Below are positions 28,143-37,700 of a stretch of 64,000 bases of DNA, piece by piece. Source of the DNA: Magnetospirillum sp. XM-1 (GTDB lineage: Bacteria > Pseudomonadota > Alphaproteobacteria > Rhodospirillales > Magnetospirillaceae); contig NZ_LN997848.1 of NCBI RefSeq assembly GCF_001511835.1, positions 3,996,001 to 4,060,000 of the forward strand. Direction: 5' to 3'. Made by a program: the position numbers and the translations under genes. How positions within the stretch are numbered: position 1 is the stretch's first letter; each line of letters begins with the position of its first letter. Under the pieces are notes generated by a model. It was not told where the DNA came from. It saw nothing but the letters and a program-made list of their open reading frames with translations, and searched no databases.

Positions 28143-28592
28143 TTAGCCGGAAACCTTGGGCGGCCAGTTCTGGGTGTTGACCTCGCTGGTCCACTTGAAG
28201 AAGTCGACCAGATCGTCGAGCTCCTTCTCGGTCAGGTCGAATTTGGGCATCTGGCGGCGCCCCTCGATGCCGGTGGGCATGCTCTTGATCCAGTTCTTGA
28301 TGGCGTCACGGCCGGCCTGGGCGTCCTCGCGGCCGCCGAAGCGGACCCAGACGTTGCCCAGCTCGGGGGCGTAATAAGCCCCCTCGCCCATGATGGTGTG
28401 GCAGTCGATGCAGGCGTGCTTTTCCCAGACATGCTTGCCCGCCGCCACCGAAGGGGTGACGGGATGGGCTTCGCTCATGGCGTTGACGGTGGTGACGCTG
28501 TGCGCCACCAGTCCGATGAACACCACGAAGAAGAATGCCGTCCCGCCATAGAAAATGTTGCGGGCGGCGGATTTGGTCAGGATCTCTGACAT
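28143..28592 (-). CDS. norC: Nitric oxide reductase cytochrome c subunit NorC
   Basis: A 149-residue membrane-anchored c-type cytochrome. One N-terminal TM is at about 14-34, then one heme site CIDCH (about 61-65), with Met ligand in RRQMPKF (about 114). It passes electrons from periplasmic cytochrome c or cupredoxin to NorB. It is 22 bases downstream of the Crp/Fnr-family gene, so both are probably on one transcript. Confidence 0.95.
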   Translation of the reverse strand: MSEILTKSAARNIFYGGTAFFFVVFIGLVAHSVTTVNAMSEAHPVTPSVAAGKHVWEKHACIDCHTIMGEGAYYAPELGNVWVRFGGREDAQAGRDAIKNWIKSMPTGIEGRRQMPKFDLTEKELDDLVDFFKWTSEVNTQNWPPKVSG

Positions 28593-28614
28593 TGCGCTCC
28601 TCCGGTACGGGGAT

Positions 28615-29436
28615 TCAGGAATGTCCTCGGAAGGACATGTAGGCGGCCCGCTGCTTGTGCTGGGCCGTGCTTCCGTCCTGGGTCGCCACCCCGAGTTCCC
28701 CCTCGAGCAGGCGGCGCAGGGCCGAAATATCGTTGAGAATGATGGTGTTGCGGTTGCGCCGCTCGACGCCCGCCTCGGTCAGCCGGGTCAGCGAGCGGGC
28801 GAAATGGGCCGGCGTCATGCCCAGCTGGCCGGCGATGGCCTTCTTGGGGATGTCCAGCACGAAGGCGCCCTCGGCCCCCGCCTCGTCGGCCTTTTCCAGC
28901 AGAAAGGCGGCCAGGCGCTGCACGCCGGTCAGGCAGCGCTGGGCCATCAGCGCCTCGGCCATGGACTGGCCGGCGGCGGCGATCAGCCCCAGGAAGGCGT
29001 TGGCCAGGGCGCCGTCCCGTTCCAGCGCCGACATCATGGCGGCGCGGGGAATGCGCACCACCACCGGCCCGGCCAGGGCCTCGGCGGTGAACATGTGCCG
29101 CCCGGTGAACAGGTCGGCCGCACCCAGGATGGCCGGCGCCCCGATGCCGTCGACGATGACGCCGTCCGGCCCCAGCAGGACGACGGTGCCGCGCAGCACC
29201 ACATACAGGGCGTCGGCCGGTTGCTGCGCCTGGAACAGCACGGTGGTCTCGGTCAGGTGCAGGACGTCGGCCTCGGCCGCCAGGTCGGCCAGCAGGTCGG
29301 GCGGCATCCGGGAAAAGGGCGGGACCTGGGCCAGCTTGTCCTTGGCCAGACGTTCGGGGCGGCGGCGGGGCCAGTCACCGAACACAGGGGGCGGCGCGCC
29401 CTTTCCGGCGCACGTCATGGCGTCTTCCAGTCGCAT
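28615..29436 (-). CDS. Crp/Fnr-family regulator of the nor cluster
   Basis: A 273-residue protein: cyclic-nucleotide-binding-like fold about 40-155, dimer helix about 160-185, winged helix about 190-260 (KKAIAGQLGMTPAHFARSLTRL). No N-terminal Cys cluster like that of FNR is present; a single Cys in MTCAGKG does not make a 4Fe-4S site. It is therefore closer to the NnrR/DNR group of NO-responsive regulators (inference). GAGGAG precedes the ATG at 29436. It is the first gene of the nor transcription unit. Confidence 0.85.
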   Translation of the reverse strand: MRLEDAMTCAGKGAPPPVFGDWPRRRPERLAKDKLAQVPPFSRMPPDLLADLAAEADVLHLTETTVLFQAQQPADALYVVLRGTVVLLGPDGVIVDGIGAPAILGAADLFTGRHMFTAEALAGPVVVRIPRAAMMSALERDGALANAFLGLIAAAGQSMAEALMAQRCLTGVQRLAAFLLEKADEAGAEGAFVLDIPKKAIAGQLGMTPAHFARSLTRLTEAGVERRNRNTIILNDISALRRLLEGELGVATQDGSTAQHKQRAAYMSFRGHS

Positions 29437-29541
29437 GGAATGGCTCCTCGGATGGGATTCTCCGGCCGGGCGGCCCGCGGCGTCGCAAGACGACGGGGCG
29501 GCCGCGTTACCGGTTAAATCCGTTGGCAGTCGCGAAAGAGT

Positions 29542-29560
29542 GGCGGCAGCAAATGCCGCC
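29542..29560. terminator. Hairpin downstream of small secreted gene
   Basis: Stem GGCGGCA (29542-29548) / TGCCGCC (29554-29560) with loop GCAAA. It lies 6 bases past the stop of the gene at 29566-29970 and upstream of the nor regulator. There is no T-run, so any termination is weak; it may mark the boundary between the two units. Confidence 0.4.
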
Positions 29561-29565
29561 GGGTC

Positions 29566-29970
29566 TTAGGCGATGGCCGGAGGAGCGCGGGAGGGGCCGT
29601 CGCCGGCCAACCGGCGCGACGGCGGAAGGATCAGGGAATCGGGCCAGGGGACGGCCTGTCCGGCCAGCTTTCGCGGTTCGCCGTCCTGGGCCGGGAAACC
29701 GGCGGTCAGGTCAATTGCGGCCGGCAGGCAGAACTGGCACAGGCAATCCTGCAACGCGGACTTGCCGTGGCCGCCTTGCTCCTGCGAGCAGATCGACTGG
29801 AGCAGGTCGGCCAGCAGCCGGTCGCCGCCCTCCGCCCCGGCCAGCTGAACGGTGCCGGCCATGGCACCGGCACCGCCCGCCCGCGCAATGCCATTGGTCA
29901 CCGACTGCGTCGCCATGCCGGCGATCAGCAGCAGAACCAGACAGAGCGACTTCAGCGAGGGGCGGAGCAT
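29566..29970 (-). CDS. Small secreted Cys-containing protein, DUF2946-like
   Basis: A 134-residue protein with a signal peptide (about 1-30). A region with ICSQEQGG and then CLCQFCLP resembles the spaced Cys pattern of DUF2946 proteins, which are often encoded near copper or cytochrome genes. An ATG at 30015 is also possible, but the predicted transcription start at about 30015 favours 29970. A well-placed FNR-type box lies upstream. It could handle metal in the periplasm for the denitrification enzymes (inference only). Confidence 0.6.
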   Translation of the reverse strand: MLRPSLKSLCLVLLLIAGMATQSVTNGIARAGGAGAMAGTVQLAGAEGGDRLLADLLQSICSQEQGGHGKSALQDCLCQFCLPAAIDLTAGFPAQDGEPRKLAGQAVPWPDSLILPPSRRLAGDGPSRAPPAIA

Positions 29971-30049
29971 GCCGTTTTCCGTGCCGATGATCGCCTCACC
30001 CCGAGACGATCTCATGATGGGACCATAGACGACATCAGAAGACGGTTCT

Positions 30050-30063
30050 TTGAGTTTGGTCAA
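30050..30063 (-). promoter_or_regulatory. FNR/NNR-type box and promoter for the DUF2946-like gene
   Basis: TTGAGTTTGGTCAA is a symmetrical FNR/NnrR-type site (TTGAx-N4-xTCAA) centred at 30056.5. On the minus strand a -10-like TATGGT lies at 30027-30022, which predicts a start near 30015. The box is then centred at -41.5, the classical class II activator position. This supports anaerobic or NO-dependent control of the gene at 29566-29970. Confidence 0.6.
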
Positions 30064-30179
30064 GCTGGAACTGTCGCCAAAATTGACGCAAACTCAACTT
30101 CGTTGATTTTGGTAAAGAACCAAGGCCACCCCGACACGCATCAAGGGTTTGCGATTGCATAGACTCAATATTTTTTAGT

Positions 30180-30202
30180 TTGCCCAAATGTTAATTTGGC
30201 AA
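30180..30202. promoter_or_regulatory. AT-rich near-palindrome upstream of small membrane ORF
   Basis: TTGCCCAAAT (30180-30189), GTT and AATTTGGCAA (30193-30202) form an imperfect inverted repeat in a ~180-base AT-rich gap. It sits about 47 bases before the ATG at 30249, so it could be an operator for that small gene. No known consensus is matched with confidence. Confidence 0.35.
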
Positions 30203-30248
30203 TAACTTCTATATTAGAATTACTATCCAATTAGAGCACAGGATTGTC

Positions 30249-30389
30249 ATGGGCATTACGCATCAATACCGACACCTTTCCGTCGATCCGGCGCATGACG
30301 TCCATTGGGCGGCGCGCCTCGCCATCGGCCTTACTTCCGGAACGGCATTGCTGATGCTGCTGATCGTCATCGCGATGAGTCTTCCATGA
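30249..30389 (+). CDS. Small membrane protein, 46 residues
   Basis: The reading frame encodes 46 residues: a polar N-terminus with several His (THQYRHLSVDPAHDVHW), then one TM helix (LTSGTALLMLLIVIAMSL). AGGA lies 6 bases before the ATG, and an AT-rich promoter-like region precedes it. Its stop overlaps an ATG (ATGA) that begins a second small membrane ORF cut off by the ahpF junction. The family is not recognised. Confidence 0.5.
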   Translation: MGITHQYRHLSVDPAHDVHWAARLAIGLTSGTALLMLLIVIAMSLP

Positions 30390-30466
30390 ACGACAAGCAG
30401 ATCGCCCTGCTGGTGATCGGCCCGGCCATCGTCGGGACGGCGCTTCTGCTGTGGCGGCAGGGGGCG
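30386..30466 (+). pseudogene. 5' fragment of a second small membrane protein
   Basis: It begins with an ATGA overlap to the previous ORF and encodes about 26 residues: MNDKQIALL, then a hydrophobic helix VIGPAIVGTALLLW. After about 30466 the frame stays open but reads antisense to the ahpF remnant, so the natural 3' end is lost. The junction marks a rearrangement. Confidence 0.45.
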
Positions 30467-30760
30467 CTGCCCGCCCACCTGGAGCAGGGCGAGAACCAGG
30501 GAATTGAACTCGTGCCCCATGGGCAGGCCGGCGAAGCGGACGGCCACGTCGGTGCCGCTCCGTTCGATGGCGAACGACGGGGTGCGGGGATCGGGGCGCG
30601 ACGTCACCGACACGATGTCCGACAGCGAGGCGATGTCTTCCAGCAGGGCCATCATTTCCTGGGACTTGTCGCTGTCGTCCAGGCTGGCGGCCAGCGTGAC
30701 GGGGTGCCTGAGATGGCCGAGATAGCCCCTCAATTGCTGCTTCAGGTTTTCGTCCAACAT
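30466..30760 (-). pseudogene. ahpF: Truncated ahpF, N-terminal domain fragment only
   Basis: From the ATG at 30760, about 97 residues match the N-terminal thioredoxin-like domain of the AhpF peroxiredoxin reductase (MLDENLKQQLRGYL, LDDSDKSQEMMALL, FAGLPMGHEFNSLVLALLQV). Similarity stops after QVGG at about 30468. The frame then runs as non-homologous sequence to 30263. The redox-active CxxC, FAD and NADH domains of the ~520-residue enzyme are absent, so it cannot reduce AhpC. Confidence 0.8.
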
Positions 30761-30796
30761 GGGATGGCGCTCCGGGCGTTCGGGGTGGGGGAAGGC

Positions 30797-30821
30797 GCCC
30801 CGGACCTTTCCGGTCCGGGGC
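30797..30821 (-). terminator. Hairpin between ahpC and ahpF remnant
   Basis: A perfect 10-bp stem, GCCCCGGACC (30797-30806) / GGTCCGGGGC (30812-30821), with loop TTTCC, lies just after the ahpC stop. On the minus strand it is followed by GCCTTCCCCC, with no T-run. It probably reduces transcription past ahpC or stabilises the ahpC mRNA. Confidence 0.6.
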
Positions 30822-30829
30822 CTTGGACC

Positions 30830-31393
30830 TCAGATCTTGCCGACCAGGTCGAGCGACGGCGCGAGGGTCTTCTCGCCGTCCTTCCACTTGGCGGGGCAGA
30901 CCTCGCCGGGGTGGCTGGCGACGTACTGGGCGGCCTTGACCTTGCGCAGCAGCTCCTTGGCGTCGCGGCCGATGCCGCCGGCGGTGATCTCGACGATCTG
31001 AATCTTGCCGGCCGGGTCCACCACGAAGGTGCCGCGATCGGCCAGACCGACTTCCTCGATATAGACCTCGAAATTGCGGCTGATGGTGCCGGTGGGGTCG
31101 CCCACCATGGTGTATTCGATCTTGCGCACCGCGTCCGAGGTGTCGTGCCAGGCCTTGTGGGCGAAATGGGTGTCGGTGGAGACGCTGTAGATTTCCACGC
31201 CCAGCTTCAGGAACTCGGCGTAATTGTCGGCCAGGTCCTCCAACTCGGTCGGGCAGACGAAGGTGAAGTCGGCGGGGTAGAAGAACACCACAGACCACTT
31301 GCCCTTCAGGGCGGCGTCGGTGACTTCGATGAACTTGCCGGCCTTGAAGGCCTGGGCCTTGAACGGCTTGATTTCGGTATTGATCAGGGACAT
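30830..31393 (-). CDS. ahpC: Alkyl hydroperoxide reductase subunit C (typical 2-Cys peroxiredoxin)
   Basis: A 187-residue AhpC of normal length. The peroxidatic Cys is C47 in DFTFVCPTE and the resolving Cys is C166 in GEVCPAKW. It reduces H2O2 and organic peroxides in the cytoplasm using electrons from AhpF. The adjacent ahpF is destroyed, so another reductase, such as thioredoxin or an AhpF elsewhere, must recycle it. The upstream gap holds an AT-rich palindrome and a -10-like TATTAT, consistent with regulated expression. Confidence 0.95.
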   Translation of the reverse strand: MSLINTEIKPFKAQAFKAGKFIEVTDAALKGKWSVVFFYPADFTFVCPTELEDLADNYAEFLKLGVEIYSVSTDTHFAHKAWHDTSDAVRKIEYTMVGDPTGTISRNFEVYIEEVGLADRGTFVVDPAGKIQIVEITAGGIGRDAKELLRKVKAAQYVASHPGEVCPAKWKDGEKTLAPSLDLVGKI

Positions 31394-31479
31394 CGGGATT
31401 TACTCCTGTTCAGCTGCTTGGCTGGGGGAAGACTAACCGCGACGCACTGATTGGCAAAATGAGTTGTTTCTATAATAAA

Positions 31480-31496
31480 AATCGATTTTATCGATT
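31480..31496. promoter_or_regulatory. Perfect palindrome upstream of ahpC
   Basis: AATCGATTTTATCGATT is a perfect 7-bp inverted repeat around TTT. It is in the AT-rich part of the ahpC upstream region, next to a minus-strand TATTAT at 31477-31472 that could be the -10. A peroxide-responsive or redox regulator could bind here. It does not match the full OxyR consensus. Confidence 0.45.
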
Positions 31497-31663
31497 AAAT
31501 AGCCCACGAACGCGATCCGGCTCGTGGACGTGAGGCGGGTCGGCTGGATCGGGTGGGCGCCGGTACGGGGCGGCAGCGTGCAGGCCATGGCGGTCCGAGT
31601 TGAACTGGCTGCCCCTGCGTGGCAGGCTTGTTCCCCAAACTCTTCCATAGAAGCAGTCAGATA

Positions 31664-32872
31664 ATGACGCCCACGGAAACGACGACCATCCTGGTAGCCG
31701 ATGACGAGCCAACCAATCTGGCGATTCTTGGCCATTTGCTGTCTCCTCATTATCGCGTTCGCGCGGTCCGGTCGGGAGAACAGGCGCTGCAGGCCGCCGT
31801 CACCGCCCCCATACCGGACCTGATCCTTCTCGACATCATGATGCCCGGCATGAACGGGATGGCCGTATTGCGGAACCTGAAGGCATCGCCCGCCACGTCG
31901 GACATTCCCGTGATTTTCATCACGGCCATGATCAGCCCCGAAAGCGAGGAGGAGGGACTCAGGCTGGGGGCCGTCGACTATTTGACCAAGCCGATCACTC
32001 CCGCCACGGCATTGGCCCGGATCCGCACCCATTTGGAGCTGAAACAGGCGAGAGACCGCCTGGCCAGTCAGAACAACTGGCTGGAACAAGAGGTCCGTCG
32101 CCGCATGGATGACATCCGGGAACTGGAGCGCCAGCTCTACCGCTCCCAGAAGATGGAAGCGCTTGGAACGCTTGCCAGCGGCATCGCCCACGACCTCAAC
32201 AACATGCTGCAGCCGATCGTGGGATTGTCGGAAATGGCGCTGAAGGAGGCGGACGCCCAGGACCGCAATTCGAAAAGATTGCGCCACGTCTACGACGCGG
32301 CCTGCCGTGCCCGCGACCTGGTCCTTCGCATCAAACTGTTCAGCCGGGATGCCGAACCGGTAAAGCAGCGGATAGGCCTGGCCGCATTGTGCAACGAGGC
32401 GGAACCCCTGATACGCTCGCTGGTGCCGGCTTCGATCGATCTGGACCTGAAGCTCCACCAGGGCGCGGACCACATTGTCGCGGACGCGTCCCAGATCATA
32501 ACGGCGCTGCTGAACTTGGCTTCAAACGCCATCGATGCCGTGCAGGGCATCAAGGGAAGGATCCGCGTCACGGTCGAACGAGTGGACATCGGGGAGCCCC
32601 TCGACCATACGCTTTCCGATCCGCCGGCGCCGGGTCCCCATGCGTGTCTGGCCGTCAGCGACAACGGCTGCGGCATCCCCGCCGAGCTCATCGAGAAGGT
32701 TTTCGACCCGTTCTTCACGACCAAGCCGCCCGGTGCGGGAACCGGCCTCGGCTTATCCATGGTTCATGGTATCGTAAGCCAACACGGCGGAGCCATCGGG
32801 ATAACCAGCGCCATGGGGGCCGGCACCACCATCTCCCTCTACCTTCCCCTGGCCCCCCAAAAAGAGGAGTGA
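31664..32872 (+). CDS. Receiver-histidine kinase hybrid (N-terminal REC)
   Basis: A soluble protein of 402 residues. The receiver (about 8-125) has D57 in [13 protein letters not shown] and YLTKPITP. A coiled coil follows, then H-box [17 protein letters not shown] (His about 174) and ATPase motifs [36 protein letters not shown]. This REC-HK order suggests it sits inside a phosphorelay rather than sensing directly. ATG 31664 is preferred over GTG 31619 because the receiver starts there. It is 6 bases upstream of a lone receiver gene. Confidence 0.85.
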   Translation: MTPTETTTILVADDEPTNLAILGHLLSPHYRVRAVRSGEQALQAAVTAPIPDLILLDIMMPGMNGMAVLRNLKASPATSDIPVIFITAMISPESEEEGLRLGAVDYLTKPITPATALARIRTHLELKQARDRLASQNNWLEQEVRRRMDDIRELERQLYRSQKMEALGTLASGIAHDLNNMLQPIVGLSEMALKEADAQDRNSKRLRHVYDAACRARDLVLRIKLFSRDAEPVKQRIGLAALCNEAEPLIRSLVPASIDLDLKLHQGADHIVADASQIITALLNLASNAIDAVQGIKGRIRVTVERVDIGEPLDHTLSDPPAPGPHACLAVSDNGCGIPAELIEKVFDPFFTTKPPGAGTGLGLSMVHGIVSQHGGAIGITSAMGAGTTISLYLPLAPQKEE

Positions 32873-32878
32873 GCGCCC

Positions 32879-33250
32879 ATGGCCAATGTGCTGGTGGCCG
32901 ACGATGACGAAGCCGTACGCTTCACCGTCCGCGACTTCCTGGAATCCGCCGGGCACTCGGTGCTTGAGGTGCGCAACGGCCGCGAGTGCATGGACATTCT
33001 GTCGCGGGTCGAAGGCATCGATCTGGCCGTCATCGACATCATCATGCCCGAGAAGGACGGCGTCGACGTGATGCGCGAGGTCAAGCAGCTTCACCCCGAG
33101 CTGCCCATCGTCGTCATGTCGGGCGGCGGACGGGCCAGAAACCTCGACCTCCTGGAAGTGGCCGAGAGTCTGGGCGCGGATCGGGTTCTGGCCAAGCCCT
33201 TCACCCAGGAGCAGCTGCTGACGGTGCTGCGGGCCTGCCTTCCCTCTTAA
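32879..33250 (+). CDS. Stand-alone receiver protein
   Basis: A 123-residue CheY-like protein with D8-D10, phosphoacceptor D53 (AVIDIIMPEKDG), the S/T region in VVMSGGG and K in VLAKPFTQ. There is no output domain. The four-to-six-base spacing from the REC-kinase gene argues they form a pair, with this protein as phosphate acceptor. Its stop overlaps the convergent gene at 33247 by 4 bases. Confidence 0.85.
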   Translation: MANVLVADDDEAVRFTVRDFLESAGHSVLEVRNGRECMDILSRVEGIDLAVIDIIMPEKDGVDVMREVKQLHPELPIVVMSGGGRARNLDLLEVAESLGADRVLAKPFTQEQLLTVLRACLPS

Positions 33251-34746
33251 GCGCCGTACAGGTCGATGGGGTTGAAGCGGTACGCCCTGTCGGGCGCGTT
33301 GACGACAGAGGAAATGACCTGCCCGGATATGTAGTCGAAGCCAGCCCCCATGGCGGCGACCGTCAGGCTGCGGGTCCTCAGCTCAAGCGCATAGGTTCGC
33401 AAGGCGTATTTGGCGGCCTTCGCGGTAAAGCCGTTCATCCGTTCCATCACCGCCGCCTCGGGGCCCTCCTCGCCGCCCAGAACCACGCCGATGGCGAAGA
33501 CATGAGCGGCGGCATAGCCCTCGAACCGCTGACAGTCCAGGGACGTACGGATGCAGATGGCCTTGGCCCAGGGCCGCAGCCAGGCGACCAGCTCGCAAAG
33601 CCGTGAATCGGGCGCGCCTTCGGGCAGGTCGATCAGTTCGACCAGCAAATGGTTCCGGATATCCTCGGGAAGCGCGGCGCAGGCCGCCAGATAGCGGCTG
33701 CGCTGCTTGCGCGACGCGATCGTCTCGAAATGGACGGGAAGGCCGATCAGCGCCTCCCCACCGCGCCCTCGCAGCGACTGAATTTCCTGGGAGGCGATCT
33801 CAAGGACCCGAAGGTTCAGATCGCAGATCAGGGATTTCGGCGCCGCTTCGAACACCGCCTCGCCGACCAGCGCCTGCGACCGGGTAATGGGCAAGGCGGG
33901 AATGCAGTGGAAGGTGCCGACCGCGTGTTGGCGCACATGCCACATGGGCAGGTAGCGGCACTCCAGTTCCGGCACCCGCAGCACGTCGGCCTCGTAATAC
34001 CACTCGGCCCCTTCGGCCCTCCCCTCCTGTTCGCCGGCCGTCTCGATGATCCAGGGATCGCGGGAGCCAAACGAGGCCGGAATGTCCACATCGTCGCAAA
34101 CAGCGGCATCGGATGGCCGAGCGGCCGGATGCAAGCCACCCGGACCGTTCGCCCCCACTTCGGTCACCGGCGCCAGGGTCGTCCCCAGGATGTGCCGAAG
34201 CTCATTGTCGGGATCAGGCCCGTCGACGAGTTCGAGTCCGTTCTGGGTGAAGCGCGCAATGGCCGTTCCCACCTTGGCGCCGCGCAAGGAGCGCGACACC
34301 CCCATGATCTTTTCCTCGACCTCGCGGGCAATGGCCGCGCACTTGACCGCGGCATGATCGGGCAGCAGGTGGGCGAACACGATGATATAGGCGGGTCCCT
34401 TCACCTCGATGAACATGTCGACCCGGTCGAGATGCTGGCGGATGATTCCGCTGATAATGGTCCGGATACGGCTTTCCAATCGTTCCCATCGCCCCTGCTT
34501 CAACAGGTCGGCCCGAACATTGGCGAGGTTGATGATATGCATCGCGCCGGCGGTCAGGGACCCTTGGGCGGACAGCATGCCGCGCAGGCGCCGCGCCAGG
34601 AATTCCGGATCACGGTCCAGAATGTCGGCGTCCACCGATACCGGCTGGCCGCCTTGCGGGTCTGACTGGGCCGCTTCGGCCGGCGCGGAGACCAGGCGCC
34701 TGATCCTCTGCCACAAGGTATTGTAAGCTTGCTGCTTTCCCGACAT
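33247..34746 (-). CDS. Uncharacterised protein with degenerate EAL-like C-terminus
   Basis: A 499-residue cytoplasmic protein. Residues about 75-165 could be a degenerate GGDEF-like or other alpha/beta domain. The C-terminal ~200 residues keep the EAL barrel order (VELIDLPEG, then AAMGAGFDYISGQVISS, where active enzymes have EITES and LGCDYVQGYLFS). The EAL, DDFGTG and other metal ligands are missing, so phosphodiesterase activity is unlikely. The start overlaps the hybrid kinase stop (TGATG), so translation is coupled to it. Confidence 0.7.
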   Translation of the reverse strand: MSGKQQAYNTLWQRIRRLVSAPAEAAQSDPQGGQPVSVDADILDRDPEFLARRLRGMLSAQGSLTAGAMHIINLANVRADLLKQGRWERLESRIRTIISGIIRQHLDRVDMFIEVKGPAYIIVFAHLLPDHAAVKCAAIAREVEEKIMGVSRSLRGAKVGTAIARFTQNGLELVDGPDPDNELRHILGTTLAPVTEVGANGPGGLHPAARPSDAAVCDDVDIPASFGSRDPWIIETAGEQEGRAEGAEWYYEADVLRVPELECRYLPMWHVRQHAVGTFHCIPALPITRSQALVGEAVFEAAPKSLICDLNLRVLEIASQEIQSLRGRGGEALIGLPVHFETIASRKQRSRYLAACAALPEDIRNHLLVELIDLPEGAPDSRLCELVAWLRPWAKAICIRTSLDCQRFEGYAAAHVFAIGVVLGGEEGPEAAVMERMNGFTAKAAKYALRTYALELRTRSLTVAAMGAGFDYISGQVISSVVNAPDRAYRFNPIDLYGA

Positions 34747-37700
34747 CAGGGAGCCTCCGGCACCGCACGGGAGGCTTTCCACGCATCGAGCGCATGGAGG
34801 GCCTCCTCGAAGGAAAATTCCTCGATATGTTTTTCAATCGTGTCCGCCACGCCGCCCATAACCGCCCGGAGGAGAAGGGCGTTGTCGGCGAACACCGTTC
34901 CGGCCGAAATATCGTCGATTGCCAGAAGAGCGGAGAGGGTTTCCACGACCTTGCCCAGAGCATTCAGGTCGATGGGAACGTCAGCGCCGGCCGGCTTGTC
35001 GCCGTACAGTTCCAGGACCCGGGCGATTTCACGGCACAGGCGGTCCGCCTCGCCAAGCACGGAGCCCGAGGCCTGCACGGCCTCTTGCACGGCCACGCCA
35101 TCCTTGGCCAGGAGATCTTCGAGGTCGGCGGCCATGGACGACAACGCCGAGGCGCCAAGGGTCGCCGACACGCCCTTGAGCGAATGGGCCGCCCGGCGCG
35201 CGGTCACCGGATCACCGGCGGCCAAGGCCTCCTGCAGCAACCGCCCCGTTTCGCCGTCGGCGAACCGGCGGAGCACTTTTTGATACAGCCCGCTCTTGCC
35301 GCCGGCCAGGGCCAGTCCACGCGCCGCATTGAGGCCGTCAATCGCGGCAAGCCGGCCCAGAACACCCTCCCGATCCACGAAAGCCGCGGACCTCGCCCCC
35401 GTATCGGCGGAATGTCCGGCGGAATGCGGCTCGGCGCCCAGCCATTTGAGCAAGGTGCCATAGAGCTTGTCCGGATCCACCGGCTTGGCGATGTGGTCGT
35501 TCATTCCGGCGAGAAGACAGGCGTTGCGGTCCTCCTCGAAGGCGTTGGCCGTCATCGCCAGAATCGGCGTATCGGCCCGATCGGGCAGTTGGCGGATCAT
35601 CCGGGTGGCTTCCAGGCCATCCATCACCGGCATTTGCATGTCCATCAGGATGAGATCGTAGCGATTGGCGGCCGCCATCTCCACGGCCTGCTGGCCGTTT
35701 TCAGCCACCGACACCGTCAAGCCGACAGAGCGCAGAAGATCGCACGCCACCTCCTGGTTGATGACGTTGTCTTCCACCAGCAACACCGTTCTCCCCCCCA
35801 GGCCCAGAAGGCGGCCTTCCGCCTCTCCCATGGAAAGCCCGGCGATCAGGGGAACGCCCGCCATGGAATTCTGGATGGCGTCGAGAAGACGCGAGGGGGT
35901 GACCGGCTTGGCGACCACCTGGCTGAAACCAGCCTCCCGCAGTTCGTCGGAACCGATATCGTCATGAACCTGCGACATCAGCAGGCCGACCGGGCGTTGG
36001 GTCAGGGGCAGCTTGACCAGTTCCCGGCCGAGCGCGAAGCCATCCATGCCGGGCATGTCGCGATCCACCAGAATCACGTGATAGGGGGTTCCGGCCACAT
36101 CGGCCCCGGCAATGGCATCGATGGCGCTGGTCGCGCTGACGACGGACTCGACCTCGACGCCCAGCACCTGGAGTTCAGCTTCTTCCGCCATCCGCGCCTC
36201 GGCGAGGTCGTCGATCACCAGGACCCGGATGGTCCCGGCCAGTTTCCTCGGCTCACCCTGCGTGACCGCCTTGAACGGCAATTCGACCCAGAAGGTGCTT
36301 CCCCTCCCCGGCTCGCTCTCCACCCCGATATGGCCGTGCATCAGTTCCGCCAGACGCCGGGAAATCGCAAGGCCAAGACCGGTTCCGCCGTATTTGCGCG
36401 AGATGGAGGTGTCGGCCTGCCGGAAAGCCTCGAACAAATGAGACTTCTGCTCGTCCGTCATGCCGATGCCGGTGTCGGCGACCTCGAACCGCGCCCAGAC
36501 GACATCTCCATCCGTTCTCAGAAGGCGGCCTCGGATGGCGATCCAGCCGGCATCCGTGAACTTCACCGCGTTGCTGGCGAAGTTGACCAGGATCTGCCCC
36601 AGACGCAATCCGTCGCCATGGAGCTTGGCGGGAAGCTGATGGATGTCCACCACCAGTTCGACCCCCTTCGCCGAAGCCTTGCCCGCCACGAGGGTCTGAA
36701 CGTTCTCGATCACCGGCTCGACTTCGAAATCGATGGCCTCGATCGACATCTTTCCGGACTCGATCTTCGACAGGTCGAGAATGTCGTTGATGATGTTCAG
36801 GAGGTGATGTGCCGCCGTCGCAATCTTTTCCAGCTGCTTTCCATGCTTGGCGTCGGTGATGTCGCGGCGAAGAAGATGGGTCATGCCGATGATGGCATTC
36901 ATCGGGGTCCGGATTTCATGGCTCATGTTGGCCAGGAAGTCCGACTTGATCCGCGCCGCCTCCTCGGCCAGGGCGCGAGCCCGCTCGGTGGCTTCGGCGG
37001 CGGTGCGCTCGGCGGAAATATCCTCGATGATGGCGACCAGGCCATGATCCACATTGGCGGGGTCGATGGCTCGGGCATAGACCCGCGCCCACCACGGACT
37101 GCCGTCCTTCCTGAGATAGCACTGTATCCGGGTGTGGGTCTTTCCGTCGCAGACCTCGGGGTAGACCTCGCGCCCGGCTTCAAGCCAATCCACGTCGTCC
37201 ACATACCAGACCCGGGTCAGCTCGCCATTCAGCTCGCCGGGGCCGTAGCCGAACTCCTCCTCCAGCCTGGAATTGCAGCGCACGATGTGACGGTCACGGA
37301 TCAGGGCGATCCCCACGCTGGCGCTTTCGAAGACGGCATTTTGCTCCGCCATGCTGTCGGCCAGTTCCTTCGTCCGCTCCTGCACCAGCCGCTCGAGGTG
37401 CATTCGGTGGGCGAACAGCTCCTCGGCCATCTTCTTCTTTTCGGTAATGTCTTCCTTGATGGCGAGGTAGTGGGTGATGGTTCCGTCGGCCTGGCGGACC
37501 GGAGCGATATTGGCGACCTCGATGTACTCGCGTCCATCCTTGCGCCGATTGATCAGCTCTCCCTTCCACGGTTCGCCGCGCAACAGCGTTGCCCACATTT
37601 CGTCGTAGACCTCGACGGGCGTGCGGCCCGACTGCAGAACCCTGGGGTTCTGTCCGATGACCTCTTCCCGGCTATAGCCGGTATTCTTGAGGAACGCGGC

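Noticed and set aside
30305..31450. A 381-residue plus ORF through the ahp region
   Set aside because: It begins near real small membrane coding sequence but continues antisense to ahpF and ahpC, so only the first part is meaningful.
31480..31496. An OxyR site at ahpC
   Set aside because: The palindrome does not match the spaced ATAG/CTAT pattern of OxyR; it is kept as an unassigned operator.
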